This document shows positions 52,454 to 61,169 of a DNA stretch of 64,000 bases, piece after piece. The DNA comes from Flavobacterium psychrophilum (lineage in GTDB: Bacteria > Bacteroidota > Bacteroidia > Flavobacteriales > Flavobacteriaceae), in assembly GCA_945874225.1 (NCBI GenBank), contig CAMCFT010000003.1, positions 119,541-183,540 on the forward strand, given 5' to 3'. Each line of letters begins with the position of its first letter. Within the stretch, counting starts at the first letter, position 1. Made by a program: the position numbers and the translations under genes. The notes under the pieces are model-generated. The model did not search any database. It was not told the origin of the DNA and saw only the letters and a list, made by a program, of their open reading frames with translations.

Positions 52454-52548
52454 TTTTGCCACAGATTTAAAGGATTTACACAGATTTTTTTCAATATATC
52501 AATTCGGGTTTTTTTAATCTGTGTTAATCTGTGAAATCTGTGGCAAAA
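52454..52548. repeat. Fold-back repeat upstream of gldA
   Basis: Perfect 15-base arms TTTTGCCACAGATTT (52454-52468) and AAATCTGTGGCAAAA (52534-52548), with the inner words ACACAGATT and AATCTGTGT extending the hairpin imperfectly. No open frame is inside. It occupies the divergent gap between gldA and the symporter gene. Confidence 0.65.
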
Positions 52549-52654
52549 ATTATTGATGGGATTTGTGCAAATTTGTGTAATTCGTGGCCAAATAATTTGT
52601 AATAATTGCAGACAGTCGTTTAGATTTCTATATTTACCGTAAACTTTATAAATA

Positions 52655-53905
52655 ATGGTAATAGAAAATCCATCATCAGGCAGCTTCTTGAAAAACTACA
52701 GCAGTATTTTATTGCTTTTGGGGGGAATATTGACAGGAAGTATTTTAGGATTGGTTTTTGGAAAAGGTGTCGACGTGATAAAACCGTTGGGTGATATTTT
52801 TCTGAACTTGTTGTTTACAGCCATTATTCCATTGATTTTCTTTACGATTTCATCTTCGATTGCTACTTTAGAAAAAACGGAGAAACTAGGGAAATTATTT
52901 ACTATCGTAATTAGTGTTTTTTTAGGAACAGTTCTGATTTCTGCTATTTTGATGATTCTAGGTATTTTATTTTTTCCTATTCAGCAAGATATTGTTCTTT
53001 CAAAAATTCCATTGGAAACGATTCAGGGAAGCAATGCAGGTTCACAAATTACGCAGTTGCTTACCGCCAATGATTTTTATGAATTGTTGTCTCGAAAAAG
53101 TATGCTGGCACTAATTATTTTTTCTTTTTTAATTGGCTTTGCCACATTGCAATCTGGCGAAAAAGGGCAAAATTTCAAGAGTTTCCTTAAATCCGGTGAT
53201 GAAGTGATGAAACAATTATTGCACCTGATAATGAAAACGGCTCCAATAGGTTTGGGTGCTTATTTTGCTTATCAAGTTGGAATATTTGGACCACAATTAT
53301 TTGGCGCTTATGCCAAGCCATTAGGGCTTTATTATGCCGTTTGTGCTTTCTATTTTGTCGTTTTTTTCAGTCTGTATGCTTTTATGGCTGGAGGAAAAAA
53401 AGGACTTTCAGTATTTTGGAAAAACAATTTTACACCTTCATTAACCGCACTTGGAACGTGTAGCAGCATTGCCACGATTCCTGCAAATCTTGAAGCTGCC
53501 GAGGATATGAAAATTCCAAATCACATTAGTAATATAGTAATTCCGCTTGGTGCTCCTTTGCATAAAGATGGTTCTGCAATGTCATCAATTATTAAAATAG
53601 CGGTTATTTTTGCGATGTTTGGTAAAGATTTCACGGAACCCAGCACCTTACTTATGGCTTTGGGAATTACAGTAATCGTTTCAGTGGTCGAAGGCGGAAT
53701 TCCAAACGGTGGCTACATTGGAGAAATTTTAGCCATTACGGTTTATGGTTTCCCAATGGAACAAGCCTTGCCGGCAGCGATGATTATTGGGACTTTGGTT
53801 GATCCAATGGCAACTTTGTTGAATGCTAATGGTGACTTGGTTTCAGCGATGATGGTCACTCGAATTTCCGAAGGGAAGAAATGGCTTTCTGGTTCAGGGA
53901 AATAA
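52655..53905 (+). CDS. Dicarboxylate/amino acid:cation symporter
   Basis: The 416-residue inner-membrane carrier belongs to the DAACS family (DctA, GltP). It has about eight helices plus two hairpins. The conserved serine-rich and NMDG-type regions are represented by GTCSSIATIPANLEAAEDM and PLGAPLHKDGSAMSSIIKIA, with VDPMATLLNANGDL near the end. It imports glutamate, aspartate or C4-dicarboxylates with Na+ or H+. Which substrate cannot be told. It appears monocistronic. Confidence 0.93.
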   Translation: MVIENPSSGSFLKNYSSILLLLGGILTGSILGLVFGKGVDVIKPLGDIFLNLLFTAIIPLIFFTISSSIATLEKTEKLGKLFTIVISVFLGTVLISAILMILGILFFPIQQDIVLSKIPLETIQGSNAGSQITQLLTANDFYELLSRKSMLALIIFSFLIGFATLQSGEKGQNFKSFLKSGDEVMKQLLHLIMKTAPIGLGAYFAYQVGIFGPQLFGAYAKPLGLYYAVCAFYFVVFFSLYAFMAGGKKGLSVFWKNNFTPSLTALGTCSSIATIPANLEAAEDMKIPNHISNIVIPLGAPLHKDGSAMSSIIKIAVIFAMFGKDFTEPSTLLMALGITVIVSVVEGGIPNGGYIGEILAITVYGFPMEQALPAAMIIGTLVDPMATLLNANGDLVSAMMVTRISEGKKWLSGSGK

Positions 53906-53960
53906 TTAAAATGAAGAGTGAAATAGAAAACAGCCCTTTAAAATATAGTTAAATAAATTT

Positions 53961-54881
53961 ATGAAAAACAGAAGCATTTTATTTTTTCTCTTTCTTGGAC
54001 TTTTAGTTCAGGCACAAGAAAAACCGTTAATTCAACAACAAGAAATCGTAAGAATCGAAACCGAATTGGCTTCGGACAAAATGGAAGGAAGAGCAATTTT
54101 TACTCCTGGAATTGATTCTGCTTCTGCTTTTATTGAAAAGGAATTTAAAAAAATTAATCTTTCTTATTTTAAGGATTTAAATATATACCGACAGGAATTT
54201 GCTGTCAAAGGAAAACCGGCAAATAATGTAATTGGTATTCTTATTGGCAAATCCAGACCTGATGAATATGTTGTTTTTTCAGCTCATTATGATCATTTAG
54301 GAATTAAAAAAAATGGGGACGACAAGGTTTTTAATGGAGCAAATGATGATGCTTCGGGAACAACCGCTGTAATTGCTTTGGCAAAGTATTTTAAAGAATT
54401 AAATCAAAACGAAAGAACAATCATTTTTGTAACTTTTACTGGTGAAGAAGTAGGTGGTTATGGCTCTAAGTTTTTCTCTGAAAACATAGATGCTAACAAA
54501 GTTATTGCTATGTTTAATATTGAAATGATTGGTACGGAAAGTAAATGGGGCAAAAATTCGGGTTACATAACGGGTTTCGAAAAATCCGATTTTGGAACAA
54601 TCCTACAGAAAAATTTACAGGGCTCTAGTTTTAATTTCTATCCGGATCCATATCCACAAGAACAACTTTTTTATCGTTCTGACAATGCAAGACTGGCTTC
54701 TTTAGGAGTTCCTGCTCATACTATTTCTACTTCAAAAATGGATTCGGAACCCAATTATCATAAATTGAGTGATGAGGTCTCAACTTTGGATTTAGAAAAT
54801 ATGACCGAAATTGTGAAGTCAATTGCTATCAGTTCGCAGACCATTGTAAACGGACAGGATACGCCTTCAAGGGTGAAATAG
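53961..54881 (+). CDS. M28 family metallopeptidase
   Basis: The 306-residue exported peptidase has a signal peptide (MKNRSILFFLFLGLLVQAQE) and the two-zinc M28 core: FSAHYDHLG (first His/Asp), NGANDDASGTTAVIALA (bridging Asp), FTGEEVGGYGSKFF (catalytic Glu), and NIEMIG. The last ligand His is in VPAHTIS or SEPNYHKLSDE. It is probably an aminopeptidase acting in the periplasm or outside. No type IX C-terminal domain is visible. Confidence 0.92.
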   Translation: MKNRSILFFLFLGLLVQAQEKPLIQQQEIVRIETELASDKMEGRAIFTPGIDSASAFIEKEFKKINLSYFKDLNIYRQEFAVKGKPANNVIGILIGKSRPDEYVVFSAHYDHLGIKKNGDDKVFNGANDDASGTTAVIALAKYFKELNQNERTIIFVTFTGEEVGGYGSKFFSENIDANKVIAMFNIEMIGTESKWGKNSGYITGFEKSDFGTILQKNLQGSSFNFYPDPYPQEQLFYRSDNARLASLGVPAHTISTSKMDSEPNYHKLSDEVSTLDLENMTEIVKSIAISSQTIVNGQDTPSRVK

Positions 54882-55046
54882 CCGAATATCAATTATGGTT
54901 ATTAGAAAAAACGATTTTTTAGGGTTTGATATTGCTCAAAAGCAGTTGCTTAAAAGTTAATTTCGGACTCTATTTTTAAATATTACATAATTAAAAACAA
55001 GTTTTATCGAGAATTCTTTTTTTGTTCAATAAAATGAGCTTTTTTT

Positions 55047-55077
55047 TTTGGTTAGCAAGAAATAATTTATACATTCG
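55047..55077 (+). promoter_or_regulatory. Promoter of the aromatic amino acid operon
   Basis: A -33 TTTG (55047-55050) and a -7 TACATTCG (55070-55077, one change from TAnnTTTG) are 19 bases apart. Transcription near 55083 would give a 25-base leader before the attenuator peptide. Confidence 0.6.
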
Positions 55078-55107
55078 CAAAGAATTTTAACAAAAATCCA
55101 AAACAAG

Positions 55108-55164
55108 ATGTGCAATAACCAATTTTATTTTAGCAATACTTACTATTTCTTCTTTAGGAAGTAA
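55108..55164 (+). CDS. Phe/Tyr leader peptide of the aromatic operon
   Basis: The 18-codon frame encodes MCNNQFYFSNTYYFFFRK and a TAA stop (55162-55164). Eight of 18 residues are Phe or Tyr, including the run TAC TAT TTC TTC TTT at 55141-55155. It lies between a good promoter and a terminator directly in front of pheA. The run of aromatic codons is placed exactly in the loop of the first hairpin of an attenuator. Ribosome stalling when charged tRNA-Phe or tRNA-Tyr is scarce would favour read-through. Function is inferred from architecture, which fits the E. coli pheL model closely. Confidence 0.88.
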   Translation: MCNNQFYFSNTYYFFFRK

Positions 55165-55243
55165 GGATTGTCTATGGTTATTTGAAATACAACAAACAAA
55201 TAAAACTAATATACAATCCTGATGAAAATCAGGATTTTTTTTT
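55134..55243 (+). promoter_or_regulatory. Three-state attenuator before pheA
   Basis: 1:2 protector hairpin: CAATACTTAC (55134-55143) with GTAAGGATTG (55161-55170), nine of ten pairs. 2:3 antiterminator: AGGATTGT (55164-55171) with ACAATCCT (55213-55220), eight of eight. 3:4 terminator: AATCCTGAT (55215-55223) with ATCAGGATT (55228-55236) and a T-run to 55243. The three are mutually exclusive in the classical order. A ribosome at the leader stop codon would cover element 2 and allow termination. Confidence 0.88.
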
Positions 55244-55251
55244 GAATATTT

Positions 55252-56079
55252 ATGAACACAAGAATTGCAATTCAAGGTATAAAAGGCTCTTTTCACCATC
55301 AGGTGGCGCAGGAATATTTTGGCAATGATGTAGAAGTTGACGAATGTTTGTCCTTCGACAAATTGGTTGATAGCTTGTTGTCCGGAAAATCGAATCAGGC
55401 AGTTATGGCGATAGAAAATTCGATTGCCGGTCCAATTATTCCAAATTATGCTTTGATTGATAAGAACAATTTGCACATTATCGGCGAGCATTATTTAGAT
55501 ATTCATCAAAATTTAATGGCGCTTAAAGGGCAGAATATTAAAGATATTTTAGAAGTTCATTCCCATCCAATGGCGTTGTTACAATGTATGGAATTCTTGA
55601 AAAAATATCCGAAAATTAAATTAGTCGAAGATAAAGATACTGCCGAAACAGCCCGTAGAATTCAGAAAAAGCAACTTTCAGGAATTGCCGCAATTGCCAG
55701 TAAAACAGCAGCCGAAATGTATGATTTAGATATTTTGGCACCGGAAATCCAAACGATTAATAATAATATGACACGTTTTGTTATTATTAAAAAAGAGAAT
55801 TCATTTGTGGCGGAAAACGAAATTAATCGCGCTTCTATAAAATTTGAATTGGATCACAAACGGGGAAGTTTAGCTGCAGTTCTTAATGTAATGAGTGATT
55901 GCAAGTTGAATTTAACCAAAATACAATCCTTGCCAAAAATAGAAACGCCTTGGAAATATTCGTTTTTTGTGGACGTTACTTTCGAAAAATATGAAGATTA
56001 TGCAAAAGCAAAATCACTAATGACAATTATGGCAGAATATTTCAAAGTATTAGGCGAATATAAAAATACAAGACCGTGA
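55252..56079 (+). CDS. pheA: Prephenate dehydratase
   Basis: The 275-residue enzyme converts prephenate to phenylpyruvate for phenylalanine. The catalytic domain (1-180) has RIAIQGIKGSFHHQVAQEYF and the TRF motif in NNNMTRFVIIKK. The C-terminal ACT domain (about 198-275; KRGSLAAVLNVMSDCKLNLT) should bind phenylalanine for feedback inhibition. There is no fused chorismate mutase: that activity is on the last protein of the operon. Its stop overlaps the aminotransferase start by four bases. Expression is controlled by the attenuator 9 bases upstream. Confidence 0.95.
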   Translation: MNTRIAIQGIKGSFHHQVAQEYFGNDVEVDECLSFDKLVDSLLSGKSNQAVMAIENSIAGPIIPNYALIDKNNLHIIGEHYLDIHQNLMALKGQNIKDILEVHSHPMALLQCMEFLKKYPKIKLVEDKDTAETARRIQKKQLSGIAAIASKTAAEMYDLDILAPEIQTINNNMTRFVIIKKENSFVAENEINRASIKFELDHKRGSLAAVLNVMSDCKLNLTKIQSLPKIETPWKYSFFVDVTFEKYEDYAKAKSLMTIMAEYFKVLGEYKNTRP

Positions 56080-57221
56080 TACAAACAGCAAAACGTTTAG
56101 ATATAATTGAAGAATATTATTTCTCCTCTAAATTGAGAGAAGTAAGACAACTCGCTTCCGAAGGGAAACCAATTATCAATATGGGAATTGGTAGCCCGGA
56201 TTTGCGTCCGTCACAAACGGTAATCGATGCAGTTACTTTGGCAATGCAGGAAGAAAATGCGCATCAATATCAAAGTTACCAAGGTTTGCCGGAATTGAGA
56301 AAAGGTATGGCTGATTTTTATCAGAATAACTATGGAGTTGCCTTGAATCCTAATACGGAAATTTTGCCTTTGATGGGTTCCAAAGAAGGAATTATGCATA
56401 TTTCACTGGCATTTTTGAACGAGGGTGACCAAGTTTTGATTCCAAATCCAGGTTATCCTACGTATACTTCAGTGACGAATTTAGTGGGAGCTGTGCCGGT
56501 TTATTATGATTTAAAGGAAGTGAATAATTGGGAACCCGATTTTGAAGCTCTGGAAAAATTGGATTTATCCAAAGTAAAAATAATGTGGATGGGTTATCCG
56601 CATATGCCAACAGGAGCAAGAGGAAGTTTGGAATTGTTCGAGAAATTAGTGGCTTTCGCCAAAAAGCATAACATATTATTAATCAATGACAATCCGTATA
56701 GCTTTGTTTTGAATGATAATCCAATGAGTTTGTTGCAGGTTGCAGGCGCAAAAGATGTGGCATTGGAACTGAATTCACTTTCAAAAACCTTCAATATGGC
56801 AGGTTGGCGAGTGGGGATGGTTTTAGGAAATGCAGCTTGTATCGATGCAGTTTTGAAAGTAAAAAGCAATATGGACAGCGGAATGTTCTTCGGAATCCAA
56901 AAAGGAGCGATTGAAGCTTTGAAAAGTGATAAATCCTGGTTCGATTCGATGAATGCTGTTTACAAGAAACGAAGAGTTTTAACGGAACAATTGGCTGAGA
57001 AGCTAGGTTGTGAAGTTTACAAAGAAGGTGTTGGATTGTTTGTTTGGGCAAAATTGCCGGAAGGAATCACATCGGCAGAGAAGTTTATAGACGAAATATT
57101 ATACGAAAAATCGATTTTCATAACGCCGGGAACAATTTTTGGAAGTAATGGAGAAGGATATATTCGGTTTGCATTGTGTGTAAAAGAGGAAAAAATTCAA
57201 GAAGCAATTGATAGATTTTAA
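56076..57221 (+). CDS. Class I/II aminotransferase (aromatic amino acid type)
   Basis: The 381-residue PLP enzyme has GMGIGSPDLRPSQT-like substrate region, GYPTYTSV, the Asn/Asp/Tyr PLP contacts (LLINDNPYSFVL), the PLP lysine in ELNSLSKTFNMAGWRVGM and a C-terminal Arg in GYIRFALC. Placed between pheA and tyrA, it most likely transaminates phenylpyruvate and 4-hydroxyphenylpyruvate. The family also includes LL-diaminopimelate and aspartate aminotransferases. The start codon is GTG at 56076 (ATAC follows), overlapping pheA by four bases. Confidence 0.9.
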   Translation: MIQTAKRLDIIEEYYFSSKLREVRQLASEGKPIINMGIGSPDLRPSQTVIDAVTLAMQEENAHQYQSYQGLPELRKGMADFYQNNYGVALNPNTEILPLMGSKEGIMHISLAFLNEGDQVLIPNPGYPTYTSVTNLVGAVPVYYDLKEVNNWEPDFEALEKLDLSKVKIMWMGYPHMPTGARGSLELFEKLVAFAKKHNILLINDNPYSFVLNDNPMSLLQVAGAKDVALELNSLSKTFNMAGWRVGMVLGNAACIDAVLKVKSNMDSGMFFGIQKGAIEALKSDKSWFDSMNAVYKKRRVLTEQLAEKLGCEVYKEGVGLFVWAKLPEGITSAEKFIDEILYEKSIFITPGTIFGSNGEGYIRFALCVKEEKIQEAIDRF

Positions 57222-57224
57222 CTT

Positions 57225-58082
57225 ATGAAAATATACGTAATAGGAACAGGATTAATAGGAGGATCATTGGCATTAGGAGCTAAGGATTTTTTTGATGATG
57301 TCAAAATTTATGGTATTGATAGCAATGAAAATCATTTGCAAGAAGCTATAAAACTTGGAATTATTGATGAAGTTGCGGTTTTTGAAGATTTAGTCAATGC
57401 TGATTACGTAATCCTTTCGGTTCCTGTAGATGTTGCACTTGTCTTTTTGCCAAAAGTTTTGGATATAATTCCGGATACAGCGACTGTTTTTGATGTTGGT
57501 TCTACCAAAACGCCAATTTGTGAAGCGGTAACCAATCATCCTAAAAGAAGAAATTTCATCGCTGCGCATCCTATTGCGGGAACGGAATTTTCTGGTCCTT
57601 CGGCAGCAATAAAAGGATTGTTTCAAGGCAAAACGAATATCATTTGTGAGGTGGAAAAAACGACTTTCAAATTGCAGGAAAAAGCACTGGATTTATTCAA
57701 AAGTATGGGAATGAGAATCCGATATATGGATCCAAAATCGCACGACAAGCATATTGCTTATGTGTCGCATTTGTCGCATATTAGTTCATTTATGCTAGGA
57801 AAAACGGTAATAAACAAAGAGAAATCCGAGCAGGATATTTTTGATATGGCGGGTTCTGGTTTTGAAAGTACCGTTCGTTTGGCCAAAAGTTCACCCGCAA
57901 TGTGGACGCCAATTTTTAAACAGAATAAAAAACAAGTGGTGAAAGGATTAGAAGAATATATTTCTAATTTATCTAATTTCAAAGAATTATTAGAGAATGA
58001 CAATTACGATGCAATTTTCAACGAAATGCAAGGCGTAAATAGAATAAGGGAAATATTAAACGGAATGAACAGTAAAAAGTAA
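57225..58082 (+). CDS. tyrA: Prephenate dehydrogenase
   Basis: The 285-residue NAD-dependent enzyme makes 4-hydroxyphenylpyruvate for tyrosine. The Rossmann motif is VIGTGLIGGSLALGAKDF, the substrate histidine lies in AAHPIAGTEFSGPSAA, and the SHLSH motif in HIAYVSHLSHISSF. It is a monofunctional form without chorismate mutase or ACT domain. It starts three bases after the aminotransferase stop. Confidence 0.95.
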   Translation: MKIYVIGTGLIGGSLALGAKDFFDDVKIYGIDSNENHLQEAIKLGIIDEVAVFEDLVNADYVILSVPVDVALVFLPKVLDIIPDTATVFDVGSTKTPICEAVTNHPKRRNFIAAHPIAGTEFSGPSAAIKGLFQGKTNIICEVEKTTFKLQEKALDLFKSMGMRIRYMDPKSHDKHIAYVSHLSHISSFMLGKTVINKEKSEQDIFDMAGSGFESTVRLAKSSPAMWTPIFKQNKKQVVKGLEEYISNLSNFKELLENDNYDAIFNEMQGVNRIREILNGMNSKK

Positions 58083-58156
58083 GCGGAGTCCAATTGCATT
58101 TTACAGTAAGAAAAAAACAACACAGGATAAAATAATAAAATAAATAATTAGAAAAG

Positions 58157-59239
58157 ATGGAAAACAAGAAAGAAATGAGAAATTGGTTGAACGAATTCAA
58201 TTTGACTCATCCATTTGTGATAGCAGGACCTTGTAGTGCTGAAACAGAAGAACAAGTTTTGAAAATTGCTCACGCATTGAAAGATTCAGATGTAAGTGTT
58301 TTTAGAGCTGGAATCTGGAAACCAAGAACGCGTCCGGGAGGATTTGAAGGTGTTGGTGAAATTGGATTGAAATGGTTGAAAAAAGCAAAAGCGGAAACAG
58401 GATTGTTAATGGGAACTGAAGTTGCTACAGCTGCTCATTGTAAATTGGCTTTGGAAAATGATATCGATGTTTTATGGGTTGGTGCTCGTACAACTGCAAA
58501 TCCGTTTGCTGTTCAGGAAATTGCTGATACTCTAAAAGGAACAGATAAAATTGTATTGATTAAAAACCCAGTAAATCCAGATATGGCTTTATGGTTGGGT
58601 GGTGTGGAACGTTTGTATGCTGCAGGAATCAAAAATTTAGGAGTTATTCACAGAGGGTTTTCTACTTACGAAAAAACAAAATACAGAAATATCCCAGAAT
58701 GGCAGATTGCTATCGAATTGCAAAATAAATTCCCTGATTTACCTTTGATTATTGATCCATCTCACATTACAGGAAATCGCGATATGATTCTTGAAGTGAC
58801 TCAGGAAGCTTTGGATTTGAATTATGATGGTATGATTATCGAAACGCATAATGATCCAGAAAATGCTTGGAGCGATGCTGCGCAACAAGTGACACCAGAA
58901 GCTTTATTGCAAATTTTCAAAGATTTGAAAGTAAGAAAAGTGAGTGGTGACACAGCTGATTTTACAACTAAAATGACAAAATTGAGAGCAAACATCGATG
59001 TTTTGGATGCTAATTTATTGGAATTACTAGGAAAACGTATGAAAGTTGCAGACGAAATTGGCCAAGTGAAAAAAGATGCCAATGTTGCTGTACTTCAAAG
59101 CAATCGTTGGAATGAAATCCAGGCAAAAATGATTGCTGAAGGCGGAAAAAAAGGATTAACCGAAGAGTTTATCGTTAGGTTATTCAAAGATATTCACCAG
59201 GAAAGCATTGAACACCAAGAAAAAATATTGAATTCGTAA
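58157..59239 (+). CDS. Bifunctional DAHP synthase - chorismate mutase
   Basis: The 360-residue protein joins the first and a branch-point step of aromatic synthesis. Residues 1-260 are a type I-beta/KDO8P-like DAHP synthase (FVIAGPCSAETEEQV, RAGIWKPRTRPGGFEGVG, PLIIDPSHITGNRDM, metal ligands in the last). Residues about 275-360 are an AroQ-type chorismate mutase (LRANIDVLDANLLELLGKRM, ADEIGQVKK). It supplies both carbon and prephenate to the three genes before it. Feedback regulation through the fused mutase is known for this architecture. Confidence 0.95.
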   Translation: MENKKEMRNWLNEFNLTHPFVIAGPCSAETEEQVLKIAHALKDSDVSVFRAGIWKPRTRPGGFEGVGEIGLKWLKKAKAETGLLMGTEVATAAHCKLALENDIDVLWVGARTTANPFAVQEIADTLKGTDKIVLIKNPVNPDMALWLGGVERLYAAGIKNLGVIHRGFSTYEKTKYRNIPEWQIAIELQNKFPDLPLIIDPSHITGNRDMILEVTQEALDLNYDGMIIETHNDPENAWSDAAQQVTPEALLQIFKDLKVRKVSGDTADFTTKMTKLRANIDVLDANLLELLGKRMKVADEIGQVKKDANVAVLQSNRWNEIQAKMIAEGGKKGLTEEFIVRLFKDIHQESIEHQEKILNS

Positions 59240-59259
59240 TTCATATTTTTTAAAAACAG

Positions 59260-59298
59260 AATTCCCATGCTTATTTAAAAGAGTATGGGAATTTTTTA
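59260..59298 (+). terminator. Terminator of the aromatic operon
   Basis: A 9-bp stem AATTCCCAT (59260-59268) and ATGGGAATT (59285-59293) followed by TTTT, starting 20 bases after the last stop codon. Confidence 0.8.
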
Positions 59299-59300
59299 TT

Positions 59301-60041
59301 TTACAATGCTTTAAGTATTAAATCGATAATAAGAATTACTGAAATTAAACAACTTAAAAAAATCAATTGGCTCAATAATGTCAATAGCAATGATTTTCTC
59401 AAGCTCAGTTTGTTGAAAAACTGTGCATTAGTCCAATAGATAAACACAACATCAATACAATAAATGACTAAGGAAAGGATTTTCATTCTAGGTGTTCCAT
59501 TGAAGTAATAGAGCAAAGGAAATAGGGCAATATGAACGAACAATTTTTGAGAAGCCTTGAAAGTATTAAGGATAAAATATTCTACTAAACTATAGCCTTG
59601 TTTTCTGAAAGCTATGCTTGTGCCAATAGTATATAAAGGAATAGTCAAAAGGGTTGTCCAAGCATAATGAGTACCCATCCATTCGTTGAATTTGACGACA
59701 TCGATTCCGACTTTTGATGAGCTATCAGGAGAAGGATCTGCAAAACTAATGTGAAAATAATGGTACAATAAACCATAAAGAGTGGCCAAAACAATGACCA
59801 GAGAAATGGGCTTAAAATGTTTGACGCGCCTTCCTTCGATAAATTCTCTAATGGTATTGCCTGGTCTGGTAAATAATTGCTGTCCAGAATATAAAATTCC
59901 TTGGTCAAAATGGAATAAACTGTGTTGGATTTCGTGCCAAAGAAAATGAAAATTCAATTTATGGGTTTCGGCAGTTTGCCCACAATTACTACAAAAATGA
60001 CCTTTATAAATATGGTTGCAGTTCTTACAAGTTACATTCAT
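59301..60041 (-). CDS. DUF3667 zinc-ribbon membrane protein
   Basis: The 246-residue protein starts with a zinc ribbon (CKNCNHIYKGHFCSNCGQ; four Cys at residues 5-23). It continues with the family region LWHEIQHSLFHFDQGILYS and RPGNTIREFIEGRRVKHFKP, then four to five hydrophobic helices. DUF3667 proteins are widespread in Bacteroidetes. The function is unknown. It is convergent with the aromatic operon and shares that terminator region. Confidence 0.88.
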   Translation of the reverse strand: MNVTCKNCNHIYKGHFCSNCGQTAETHKLNFHFLWHEIQHSLFHFDQGILYSGQQLFTRPGNTIREFIEGRRVKHFKPISLVIVLATLYGLLYHYFHISFADPSPDSSSKVGIDVVKFNEWMGTHYAWTTLLTIPLYTIGTSIAFRKQGYSLVEYFILNTFKASQKLFVHIALFPLLYYFNGTPRMKILSLVIYCIDVVFIYWTNAQFFNKLSLRKSLLLTLLSQLIFLSCLISVILIIDLILKAL

Positions 60042-60135
60042 TTTTTATCGATTATAGTGGTTAATTGTGAATTATTGCAAAATCAGGTATATATAGATAA
60101 AAACAACTTTAAATGGTAAACCTAAAACAAAATTT

Positions 60136-60143
60136 TATATTTG
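60136..60143 (+). promoter_or_regulatory. -7 promoter box for rsgA
   Basis: TATATTTG is an exact TAnnTTTG, 48 bases before the rsgA start. Confidence 0.45.
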
Positions 60144-60191
60144 CAAAACCTTTAGATTTCAAATCTAAAAATCTAAAAACTAAAATTCTCA

Positions 60192-61169
60192 ATGACAGGA
60201 ACAGTTTATAAATCTACAGGAAGTTGGTACACCGTAAAATCCGAGCAAGGCGATTTTATTGAATGCCGTATGAAAGGGAAGTTCCGAATCAAAGGAATTA
60301 AAAGCACGAACCCAATTGCTGTGGGCGATATCGTAGATTATGAACTCGAAGAAACTTCGGATACGGTTACAGGAACCATTCATAAAATTCACGAAAGAAA
60401 GAATTATATCGTTCGAAAATCAGTGAATTTATCACATCAAATGCACATAATTGCTTCGAATATTGACCGAGTTTTCCTTTTGGTTACCATCAATAATCCG
60501 CCAACAACTCCGAATTTTATTGATCGTTTTCTAGTAACTGCCGAAGCATACGGAATTGAAACGGTTTTAGTTTTCAATAAAATTGACACTTTCGATGATT
60601 CAACATTGAACGAACAATTGTATTTGCAGCATATTTATGAAAACATTGGATATAAATGCCTTCGTGTTTCTGCCAAAGAAAGCAAAGGAATAGACAAATT
60701 GAAGGAAATGATGATTGGCAAAGTGAGTATGTTTTCCGGACATTCTGGTGTGGGAAAATCGACTTTGGTCAACGCTTTGGAACCCTCTTTACATCTAAAA
60801 ACAAAAACAATTTCAGAAGCAAGCAAGCAAGGGCAGCACACTACGACTTTTGCTGAAATGTATGATTTGTCCTTTGATGCTCGAATAATTGACACGCCGG
60901 GAATCAAAGGTTTTGGGATTGTCGATATGGAAAAGGAAGAAATCAGTGGTTATTTTCCGGAGTTTTTCAAGTTGAAGGAGCAATGCAAATTCAATAACTG
61001 CCTGCATAAAGAGGAACCACATTGTGCCATAAAAAAAGCATTGGAAAATGACGAAATTGCTTGGTCACGCTACAATTCTTATCTTAAAATCCTCGAAGGT
61101 GATGATGAAAATTACCGAACGGATTCATTCGATGAAGATCGAAAAGCAAGTGATGAAACCAGAAAGTAA
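60192..61169 (+). CDS. rsgA: Ribosome small-subunit GTPase RsgA
   Basis: The 325-residue GTPase helps the last steps of 30S maturation. It has an N-terminal OB fold, a circularly permuted G domain (G4 VFNKIDT before G1 MFSGHSGVGKSTLVNALE, then G3 IDTPGIKGFGI) and a C-terminal zinc finger (CKFNNCLHKEEPHC). All features match the family. The gap to dtd is wholly occupied by an inverted-repeat unit carrying a four-helix-bundle gene. Its left repeat begins at the stop codon. Confidence 0.96.
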   Translation: MTGTVYKSTGSWYTVKSEQGDFIECRMKGKFRIKGIKSTNPIAVGDIVDYELEETSDTVTGTIHKIHERKNYIVRKSVNLSHQMHIIASNIDRVFLLVTINNPPTTPNFIDRFLVTAEAYGIETVLVFNKIDTFDDSTLNEQLYLQHIYENIGYKCLRVSAKESKGIDKLKEMMIGKVSMFSGHSGVGKSTLVNALEPSLHLKTKTISEASKQGQHTTTFAEMYDLSFDARIIDTPGIKGFGIVDMEKEEISGYFPEFFKLKEQCKFNNCLHKEEPHCAIKKALENDEIAWSRYNSYLKILEGDDENYRTDSFDEDRKASDETRK

